This document shows, one piece after another, positions 27,265 to 32,813 of a stretch of DNA of 32,813 nucleotides. The notes under the pieces were generated by a model. The model ran no database searches, was not told the origin of the DNA, and worked only from the letters and a program-made list of their open reading frames with translations. The translations under genes and the position numbers were made by a program. Origin of the DNA: Deltaproteobacteria bacterium (lineage in GTDB: Bacteria > Desulfobacterota > Syntrophobacteria > BM002); assembly GCA_019309045.1 (NCBI GenBank), contig JAFDGZ010000034.1, positions 1-32,813 of the forward strand, given 5' to 3'. The stretch's first letter is position 1, and each line of letters opens with the position of its first letter.

Positions 27265-28974
27265 ATGATTCATTATAAGAAGATCGCCATAATCTTTATC
27301 GGCGCCATCTGGATGGTGCTGGCGTTTTTCACCCCGGGCCCTGCAGCGGTCAAGAAGGTGGCGGTGCTCCCTTTTCAGATCAATGCAGCCGAAGACTTGA
27401 GCTACTTGCGCGAAGGCATCATGGACATGCTCGCCAGCCGCCTCTCCTGGGAGGGCAAAGTAGAAGTCATCGAAAAACCGCTGGTGAAAAAGGCGATGGC
27501 CGCAAGCCCTAGGCCGCTCGACGAGGCCAAGGCACGACAGGTTGGCGGCAAACTGGGTGCGGATTATGTGCTGTTCGGCAGCCTGACGGTAGTTGGCAAC
27601 AGCGTGAGCATTGATGCCAAGATGATCCCTCTCACCGGAGAGGGCTCTCCTGTGACCGTCTACGAACAGGCCAAAAGCATGGGGGAGGTGATCCCGAAGA
27701 TAAACGACTTTGCTGAAGCCATAAACGGCAAGCTCTTTGGTCGGCAGATGGCGGCGGCTGCTCCCCCGCCCAAGCCAAAGTTTTCCCAGGAGCACCCTGA
27801 AAGATTGCTGAGCCGTCAGGGCTCAGAAGCGATTTCGCCTGTGCCCGGAGGCAGCTTCGAGATCATGCAGCAGGCTCCTGGAGCTGGGGGTACACGCTCG
27901 GATCTCTGGCGCAGCCAGCGGCTCGAGTTCCCGGTAAACGGCATGGACGTGGGAGATATAGATGGCGACGGCCGCCCAGAAATAGTTGTACTGTCCAGAT
28001 TCAGGGAGGTTCTGGTATATCGCTGGGCTCAGGGCAGTCTCATCAAACTGGCATCATTTGAGACTTCCCGGTTGGACAGACTGGTGTGGGTCTGTGTTCT
28101 GGATGGCAACGGGGACGGCAGGGCTGAGATTTATGTGAACAACATCCGCAATGATATCCTTTCATCATTTGTGCTGGAGTGGCAGGGGGGCAGACTGGCC
28201 AAGACAGCTGGCGAAGTGCCCTGGTATTTCAATCGAGTTTTCCTGCCGGAGAAAGGCATGGTGCTCATTGGGCAGAAAAAGACGCCAGATGATATTTTTA
28301 TGCCCGGCATCTATCTGCTGCAATCCGCAGGGGGCAAATATTCGCCCCTGGATGCCCTGCGGCTTCCCAAAGAGGCGAACGTGTTCAACTTCCTGCAGGC
28401 TGATCTCAACGGCGACGGTAGGGTTGAAACAGTACTCATCGGCTTTGAAGACAAGCTCTATCTGTTCGATGATACGGGCAAGCGGCTGTGGCGAAGCCGA
28501 GATTACTACGGGGCCACTGCCAACAAGATCCCGCCAAGAAAAAGCATTCAGGAGGAGTACATGAAAGACCGGAGCGGTGTAGTGCTGCCTGAGCCCTATT
28601 ACATCCCCTCGCCGCTTATTCTTTCAGACCTCAACAGCGACGGCAAACCAGAGGTGCTGGTCAATCAGAACACTTCCTTCCTCTCCCGCCTGTTGATGAA
28701 ACAGCGTAATTTTTCCAATGGTCAGATCATGTCCCTGGTGTGGGACGGCTACGAACTGCTGCCCCAGTGGAAGACGCGGCCCATAGACGGCATGGTGGTG
28801 AGCTACCGCCTGGCGGACGTGGATGGCGATGGTGCTGACGAACTGGTGGCCATGGTTCTGAAGGACAAGGAGTTCCTGAAGGCAAGCAAGAGTGTACTTT
28901 TCGTGTATGAACTCGGCCAGGTTCGGCAGCAGCCTGCGGCAGTTCCACCCGTTGGACAGCAAGGAGGGTCGTAA
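27265..28974 (+). CDS. Secreted FG-GAP/VCBS repeat protein with TolB/CsgG-like N-terminal domain
   Basis: The start is ATG 27265, giving 569 residues, because it begins a signal peptide (MIHYKKIAIIFIGAIWM, then PAAVKK); an open frame extends upstream but lacks signal-like sequence. Residues about 30-150 (VAVLPFQINA, LREGIMDMLASRL, ADYVLFGSLT) resemble the small alpha/beta domain of TolB N-terminal/CsgG/FlgO-type periplasmic proteins. From about 230, five calcium-binding DxDxDG-type repeats (DIDGDGRPE, DGNGDGRAE, DLNGDGRVE, DLNSDGKPE, DVDGDGADE) point to a beta-propeller. It probably acts in the periplasm or on the outer surface. The ligand is unknown. It is divergent from purH. Confidence 0.8.
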   Translation: MIHYKKIAIIFIGAIWMVLAFFTPGPAAVKKVAVLPFQINAAEDLSYLREGIMDMLASRLSWEGKVEVIEKPLVKKAMAASPRPLDEAKARQVGGKLGADYVLFGSLTVVGNSVSIDAKMIPLTGEGSPVTVYEQAKSMGEVIPKINDFAEAINGKLFGRQMAAAAPPPKPKFSQEHPERLLSRQGSEAISPVPGGSFEIMQQAPGAGGTRSDLWRSQRLEFPVNGMDVGDIDGDGRPEIVVLSRFREVLVYRWAQGSLIKLASFETSRLDRLVWVCVLDGNGDGRAEIYVNNIRNDILSSFVLEWQGGRLAKTAGEVPWYFNRVFLPEKGMVLIGQKKTPDDIFMPGIYLLQSAGGKYSPLDALRLPKEANVFNFLQADLNGDGRVETVLIGFEDKLYLFDDTGKRLWRSRDYYGATANKIPPRKSIQEEYMKDRSGVVLPEPYYIPSPLILSDLNSDGKPEVLVNQNTSFLSRLLMKQRNFSNGQIMSLVWDGYELLPQWKTRPIDGMVVSYRLADVDGDGADELVAMVLKDKEFLKASKSVLFVYELGQVRQQPAAVPPVGQQGGS

Positions 28975-28980
28975 TTTCCG

Positions 28981-29013
28981 TGTGGCAGTCACGCCAATGA
29001 CGTGACTGCCACA
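28981..29013. repeat. REP-like palindrome after the FG-GAP gene
   Basis: A perfect 13-bp inverted repeat (28981-28993 with 29001-29013, loop CCAATGA) starts seven bases after the stop codon. The GTCACG/CGTGAC core matches one body of the REP set. It may also act as a transcript end. Confidence 0.65.
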
Positions 29014-29038
29014 GAAGGAATGAGACCACAATAATACC

Positions 29039-29116
29039 TGTGGGAGCGGCATCTTGCCGCGATAGAGTGTTTCAGTCACACGAATGGCGTGATCGCAGCG
29101 GGACGCTGCTCTCACA
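29039..29116. repeat. REP pair in inverted orientation (BIME-like)
   Basis: Starts with TGTGGGAGC followed by the palindrome GCGGCatcttGCCGC, and ends with the inverted form CGCAGCGGGACGCTGCTCTC-ACA. A GTCACacgaatgGCGTGAT element lies between. Head-to-head paired REPs of this kind are typical partners of RAYT transposases. Confidence 0.75.
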
Positions 29117-29234
29117 AGAGGAATACAGGCGCATAAGATTCATTGGGGAAATACTCACTAACCGCCAAAAAGCATCACGATCACATCCTTGGTGTGCCTG
29201 CACTTACAGGTCAAGATCAGTGGATAAGGATTTC

Positions 29235-29299
29235 TGTGGGAGCGGCATCTTGCCGCGAAAAAGCATCGCAGTTTCGCAAAAGGCGTGATTGCTCCAACA
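29235..29299. repeat. REP copy upstream of the RAYT gene
   Basis: TGTGGGAGC, GCGGCatcttGCCGCG, then a degenerate inverted partner ending GATTGCTCCAACA. It ends 26 bases before the transposase ATG. Confidence 0.75.
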
Positions 29300-29325
29300 A
29301 AAAGACCTTTTTCTTACACTAAGTT

Positions 29326-29787
29326 ATGTTACCTACAAAGGGCTCTCGATATCTGAGAAAAGGCCGAGCATCAACTACTGGAAATTATTATCTAATCACT
29401 ACTTCAACCCACAACAGGCGGAAGATCTTTTCAGAGCCAATAGCAGCCCAAATAGTTCTCGACAGCTTGTTATGGCTTGATGAAAAAAAAGTGATCGATC
29501 TTGAGGCGGCGGTGGTGATGCCAGATCATCTTCATTTCATTGCAAGGCTCATTTCAGACTCGCTTTCCAATTTGATGCATAGTCTAAAAAGCTACAGTTC
29601 GAAGAAGATAAAATCGATTTTGAAATTGGAGGGCAGAATCTGGCAGGTACAATATCACGACCATGCAATCAGGAAAGATGAAGTGTTGAGGGATGTCATT
29701 CTGTATTGTTTGAATAATCCCGTCAGGGCCAAGCTGGTTCAAGATTTCCACGACTATCCCTTCTGGTATTGTCGTTACCAGGTTTGA
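29326..29787 (+). CDS. REP-associated tyrosine transposase (RAYT, Y1/HUH family)
   Basis: 153-residue single-strand-specific transposase of the IS200/IS605-related TnpA_REP family. N-terminal YYLITTSTHNRR is the usual RAYT opening. VVMPDHLHF contains the HUH metal-binding motif. SLKSYSSKKI precedes the expected catalytic tyrosine region, and VILYCLNNPVRAKLV is the family C-terminal helix. It is flanked on both sides by REP palindromes (28981-30065), as known RAYTs are, and they mobilise or maintain these. It appears intact, with no frameshift. The ATG lacks a strong ribosome site. Confidence 0.88.
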   Translation: MLPTKGSRYLRKGRASTTGNYYLITTSTHNRRKIFSEPIAAQIVLDSLLWLDEKKVIDLEAAVVMPDHLHFIARLISDSLSNLMHSLKSYSSKKIKSILKLEGRIWQVQYHDHAIRKDEVLRDVILYCLNNPVRAKLVQDFHDYPFWYCRYQV

Positions 29788-29859
29788 ATTGGAGGGAGAA
29801 TTCGAAGGATTACCGCTGTATCCGGTAATCTAAGATATCTTCGTCTTGCCGGAGCTAGT

Positions 29860-29883
29860 CGCAGCGAGACGCTGCTCCCACAG
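29860..29883. repeat. REP copy, inverted orientation
   Basis: CGCAGCGAGACGCTGCTCCC followed by ACAG: the reverse-complement head CTCCCACA with a palindromic body AGCGagacGCT. Confidence 0.7.
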
Positions 29884-29911
29884 AAGGATACTAGCTTACA
29901 CCAACAATTCT

Positions 29912-29935
29912 TGTGGGAGCGGCATCTTGCCGCGA
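29912..29935. repeat. REP copy, direct orientation
   Basis: TGTGGGAGC head joined to GCGGCatcttGCCGCGA, identical in its first 24 bases to the copy at 29039. The gap 29788-30085 holds only repeats and no gene. Confidence 0.75.
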
Positions 29936-30003
29936 TGATGTCTTGAATAAGAAACCGAATTGGAGGGGTATCGTGTCTGGCATGATAGGGAATTTCATCA
30001 TCC

Positions 30004-30065
30004 TGTGGGAGTCACGCCCCAGGCGTGACTGCGATACGCTACCGCGGCAAGATGCCGCTCCCACA
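30004..30065. repeat. REP pair in inverted orientation (BIME-like)
   Basis: TGTGGGAGTCACGCC with a GTCACGCCccaGGCGTGAC palindrome, then the inverted copy CGCGGCAAGATGCCGCTCCC and ACA. The two ends are inverted repeats of each other, so the whole unit can fold. It lies just after the lipoprotein stop. Confidence 0.75.
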
Positions 30066-30085
30066 AAAGAAAGAATTTTTTAATC

Positions 30086-30652
30086 TTACCAGAAAAGCAC
30101 CCTGTCCCCATGGTCCCCCTGGGTGTTGTAACGCTCAGAGCTTATGATATCTACAAGGATGGTTCCCAAACGAGTGTCAGCCACATCGTTCCATTCAGCA
30201 GACACCTTTTCAGGGTTGGTGTAGTTCCGATAATTGAAGGTGAGCGGCAGGGTCACGGGTTTGCTGCCATTTCCCTCCCGGTCGCGGACCAGAAGAGTGA
30301 TCTGGAACTGATCCCAGACCAGGTCAGGGTCTGGCGGCGTGGGCAGGAAGAGATAGCCAGCAAGCTCTCCCCTGTTGTTTGGCTCGAGTCTGGTGCGCAC
30401 TGCCGGATAGAAGCCGACGCCGTCTTGGCGAATGGTGGTAGCAATGTAGGCCATATCCCCGTCGGGATCGTTGGCCCGCAAGTAAACCCGCCAGGTGTCA
30501 CCGGGACGGATAATATGGGCTCCGTAATAGGCGGTGATCTGGGGCGGCTCCCCCTGGGGTGTGCCGCTGGGCTTCCAGTAGGGAGGCTGCGGCGCACAGG
30601 AAAGGAGCAGGATGATGGTTGCCATTATAAGTAAGATATTCTTGGTTGTCAC
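30086..30652 (-). CDS. Putative lipoprotein
   Basis: 188-residue exported lipoprotein of unknown function. The signal peptide MTTKNILLIMATIILLLSC ends in a lipobox with Cys19. The mature part begins with a Pro-rich stretch (APQPPYWKPSGTPQGEPP) and contains beta-rich sequence with DPDGDMAYIA and RDREGNGSKP, a pattern seen in Ig-like or cadherin-like extracellular domains. The start is GTG 30652 with GAGGG upstream. It stands alone between two REP clusters. The family is not recognised with confidence. Confidence 0.75.
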   Translation of the reverse strand: MTTKNILLIMATIILLLSCAPQPPYWKPSGTPQGEPPQITAYYGAHIIRPGDTWRVYLRANDPDGDMAYIATTIRQDGVGFYPAVRTRLEPNNRGELAGYLFLPTPPDPDLVWDQFQITLLVRDREGNGSKPVTLPLTFNYRNYTNPEKVSAEWNDVADTRLGTILVDIISSERYNTQGDHGDRVLFW

Positions 30653-30682
30653 TTCAATTACCCTCTCTAGCCGAGATAATTT

Positions 30683-30753
30683 ATCGCAGCCACACCAAAG
30701 GTGTGACTGCTTCTATAGGGAGAAGCTCATTGCAGCGGGACGCTGCTCCCACA
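30683..30753. repeat. REP-like composite, inverted orientation
   Basis: ATCGCAGCCACACCaaaGGTGTGACTGC palindrome elements followed by TGCAGCGGGACGCTGCTCCC and ACA, the inverted head with the AGCGggaCGCT body also found at 29094-29116. Confidence 0.65.
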
Positions 30754-30779
30754 GAGGGAATAGTTACGATAATAATTCC

Positions 30780-30805
30780 TGTAGGAGCGGCTCCCTAGCC
30801 GCGAT
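30780..30805. repeat. REP copy with variant body
   Basis: TGTAGGAGCGGCTCCCTAGC followed by CGCGAT: the same head with G-to-A change and a GCGGCTccctAGCCGC palindrome, distinct from the ATCTT body. It stands 27 bases after the previous unit. Confidence 0.65.
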
Positions 30806-30978
30806 AAAGCAAGCGGCACACTCTGTTGGTAAATACGATAAGCCGCACGGCCATACTCTACGTTTGCATATTCCAATTTAGAGTAACCATCAATCAGGGA
30901 TGAAGCAAGCGGCTGCTCAGGAGAGGGGAGTTATAATGGCCATTTTGGGGCGGATTTAGAAATCATCTGCAAAAAGAA

Positions 30979-31009
30979 AAAACCCCGGGGCTGGAAACCC
31001 CGGGGTTTT
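30979..31009 (-). terminator. Rho-independent terminator of the porin-like gene
   Basis: A 12-bp stem AAAACCCCGGGG with CCCCGGGGTTTT (30979-30990, 30998-31009), loop CTGGAAA, is followed on the minus strand by TTTTTTCTTTTT. It lies 35 bases beyond the stop codon of the porin-like gene. Confidence 0.9.
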
Positions 31010-31043
31010 TCATGTTGTGATCGTCTTTCAAATGTAAACGAAA

Positions 31044-32435
31044 CTACCAGTTGTACTGCACCCTGGCACCGAGCTCGTAGACGTCATCATCGCTCTTAGA
31101 GGTGCTGAAGCCGTCGTCTGCAAAGAGGTAGGCCCCCACGAGACGCAGCTTCAAGCCTTCCCAGATGCCCTGATCCAGGTAGAAGTCGAACTCGTGACCA
31201 ATGGCGTCGTCAGTGCTGTCAAGGTCGTTGGCATCGTCGAACACGTCCTCGGCATGCATGTTGAACCAGTAGTTGAGGGTGAGCTTGGTGCTCTCTGTGG
31301 CCATCATGCTGGCGCCCAGTTTGAAGGCAAGGGCGTTGCTGGGATGATCGTTGCCCACGCCCGTGGTGAAATTGCCGAATGGGGCAAAGTCTCCGCCGGC
31401 TGTACCGTTGCGGTCCAGAGTTCCCAGGCCGAGAATTTCCGACCAGTAATGGGAAGCGCCGGAGAATGGCACCCAGTTATCGAAGTCGTCCAGGTCGCCG
31501 TCGGTGATGTCGTCGTCGCCGCTCAGGTAGAGGAACTCGGCGGAAAGGGTGAAGGGATCCAGCAGGTAGTTTGCTCCCACATCCACCATCCATCCCTTGA
31601 AATCTTGATCTGATGCACCGTCCAGATCCAGGCTACCGAAGTTCTTGCCGGCAATCAGGAAGGCGGAGAGGTTTTCCCACTTCATGTTGAACTCACCCAT
31701 CAGGATGAAGAGGTCCACACCGTCGTCATCTGCTTCTATAGCATTTATTTCAGCAATGTCCCCTGGGCTGAGTCCGGGCAACCCTGTTAGGCCATTTTTC
31801 AAGTCATCCACAAATCCCTGGGCAGCTTCACGGCCAGAGTGCTGTGCACCAAAGCTGAGGCGAGCGTTCCAGGTTTCAGCCTTGTAGCCGACGCTGGCGC
31901 CCGTGTTCCAGATGTCGTCCGAGGTCTTGGTATTATCGTCGTTGGTGTGCCAGGCAAAATAACCGATCACGTCCACAGGGTCAAAGTTCAAGGCGACTTT
32001 GGCAGCGGAGAAGTCGTCATCCAGATACCAGCCCTTGTGCAGGGCCACACCCTGGATGCCGAGCTGGGTCCTGATGGGGTAGCCGGGGATGGTGAAATCC
32101 ATGTAGGCATTCTTGGTCTCCACGTTCACCGCGTCAGCACCCTTTGCGCCGCCCTGGCCTTTGCCTGAACCCGGTTGACCCCAGGTAATGTCGCCGATCT
32201 CAGCGCGCCACACAAAGCGGAGATTCTCGCTGGCCACGGCAAAGAAGTACCATCTCAAGCGCTGGTCCACAAAGTTGTTGTTGTCATCAACGTCATCGTC
32301 GCCGCTTGAAATATTGTCATTGGAGATGGCTCTCACCCGGAAGACGCCGCCGAACTTGGCCTCCGCCGCAAAAGAAGGTGCAACCATCGCCGCCACCGCA
32401 ATGACTACTACGAGACAAAACAGTACGCGTTTCAT
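31044..32435 (-). CDS. Porin-like outer-membrane protein with Asp-rich loops
   Basis: 463-residue exported protein. The signal peptide MKRVLFCLVVVIAVAAMVAP ends at SFA before AEAKFGGVFRVRA. The mature chain has alternating hydrophobic strands and a C-terminal aromatic residue (ARVQYNW), both typical of a beta-barrel. Loops carry clusters of Asp (SSGDDDVDDNNN, LSGDDDITDGDLDDFDN, DDANDLDSTDD, KSDDDVYE), which may bind cations. AAGGAGG precedes ATG 32435, and a strong terminator follows, so it is a single-gene unit. Its substrate is unknown. Similar large barrels are common in Desulfobacterota. Confidence 0.82.
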   Translation of the reverse strand: MKRVLFCLVVVIAVAAMVAPSFAAEAKFGGVFRVRAISNDNISSGDDDVDDNNNFVDQRLRWYFFAVASENLRFVWRAEIGDITWGQPGSGKGQGGAKGADAVNVETKNAYMDFTIPGYPIRTQLGIQGVALHKGWYLDDDFSAAKVALNFDPVDVIGYFAWHTNDDNTKTSDDIWNTGASVGYKAETWNARLSFGAQHSGREAAQGFVDDLKNGLTGLPGLSPGDIAEINAIEADDDGVDLFILMGEFNMKWENLSAFLIAGKNFGSLDLDGASDQDFKGWMVDVGANYLLDPFTLSAEFLYLSGDDDITDGDLDDFDNWVPFSGASHYWSEILGLGTLDRNGTAGGDFAPFGNFTTGVGNDHPSNALAFKLGASMMATESTKLTLNYWFNMHAEDVFDDANDLDSTDDAIGHEFDFYLDQGIWEGLKLRLVGAYLFADDGFSTSKSDDDVYELGARVQYNW

Positions 32436-32767
32436 ACAACCTCCTTGTCTTTAACTCTTCTCTCCTTGTGTTGTTTCCTATGGCCCTTAGTACAACAAAC
32501 AATACCCCTCCCGCATCACCTCCTTCCAGTTGAAAGGGACGGCTACTACCATTTCTCCACATCGAACGGCCGCAGAATTACTACGAAGTCCACAAGTTGT
32601 CAAGAAAAAAGTGCATTCATCTAAAACAATGCCGCGCTTTTTTCCCATCTCTGGCAATTTCAAAGCCGATATCTTGATAGCAAGAAGTAGGCCAGAGTCT
32701 TGTTGGGATATGTGACGAAAGATCGACCGTGTCTCTTCGAGTTGTTCTGTGTCTCTGGGACACTACT
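32436..32767. other. Upstream region of the porin-like gene
   Basis: About 330 bases with the ribosome site (AAGGAGG on the minus strand) but no gene recognised. The window ends in a REP copy. Confidence 0.5.
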
Positions 32768-32801
32768 TGTGGGAGCGGCCATACCGCGGCCGTGGCCGCA
32801 A
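32768..32801. repeat. REP-like copy near the window end
   Basis: TGTGGGAGCGGCCATACCGC followed by GGCCGTGGCCGCAAC. It shares the TGTGGGAGCGGC head with the copies near 29,000-30,000, but its body GCGGCCGTGGCCGC differs. Confidence 0.6.
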
Positions 32802-32813
32802 CGTGATATCGCT

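Larger units (their letters stand above)
30653..30978. other. Intergenic region with repeats
   Basis: Gap between the lipoprotein start and the terminator of the porin-like gene. It holds two REP units (30683-30753 and 30780-30805); nothing else coding was recognised. Confidence 0.6.

Noticed and set aside
28981-30805. CRISPR array
   Set aside because: The repeated units are palindromic, irregularly spaced and in both orientations, and they flank a RAYT gene; there are no regular spacers or cas genes.

Overview
The window looks like the chromosome of a strictly anaerobic, Gram-negative bacterium of the Desulfobacterota (the former Deltaproteobacteria, sulfate-reducer/syntroph type). The evidence is a complete folate branch of the Wood-Ljungdahl pathway (fhs, folD, metV, metF), tandem-HdrA proteins with MvhD partners, a selenocysteine-type MvhD, several outer-membrane proteins and a lipoprotein. 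No rRNA, tRNA or CRISPR array was recognised. The placement is inference from gene content.

Layout. (1) 1-3096, plus strand: 3' part of a tandem HdrA gene overlapping an mvhD gene whose 15th codon is an in-frame TGA, read here as selenocysteine. (2) 3184-3217: strong hairpin between convergent units. (3) 3311-11372, minus strand: fhs, folD, then hdrA-mvhD-metV-metF. A terminator-like hairpin lies between fhs and folD, and a good sigma70-type promoter precedes hdrA. (4) 11373-12040: AT-rich region that is the best candidate for part of oriC. (5) 12041-20702, plus strand: dnaA, dnaN, gyrB, gyrA, gpsA. The dnaA product is unusually divergent. (6) 20778-21428, minus strand: an MBL hydrolase. (7) 21725-24694, plus strand: a trp leader peptide with three tandem Trp codons and a terminator/antiterminator cascade, then trpB2, a small Cys-rich protein and an outer-membrane protein. 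(8) 24918-27040, minus strand: single-domain AICAR transformylase followed by a methyltransferase. (9) 27265-32435: a secreted FG-GAP protein, a REP-associated tyrosine transposase among many REP-like palindromes, a lipoprotein and a porin-like protein.

How the genes fit together. Fhs, FolD and MetVF take formate to methyl-tetrahydrofolate or run the reverse oxidation. The co-directional HdrA and MvhD are placed to pass electrons between MetVF and soluble carriers, possibly by flavin-based electron bifurcation. The second HdrA-MvhD pair faces this operon and carries Sec where the first carries Cys. PurH uses the same formyl-folate pool.

The items most worth a second look are the hidden Sec-MvhD, the five-helix trp attenuator in front of a stand-alone trpB2, the degenerate DnaA at a locus without recognisable DnaA boxes, and the REP/RAYT island with several palindrome bodies sharing one head.
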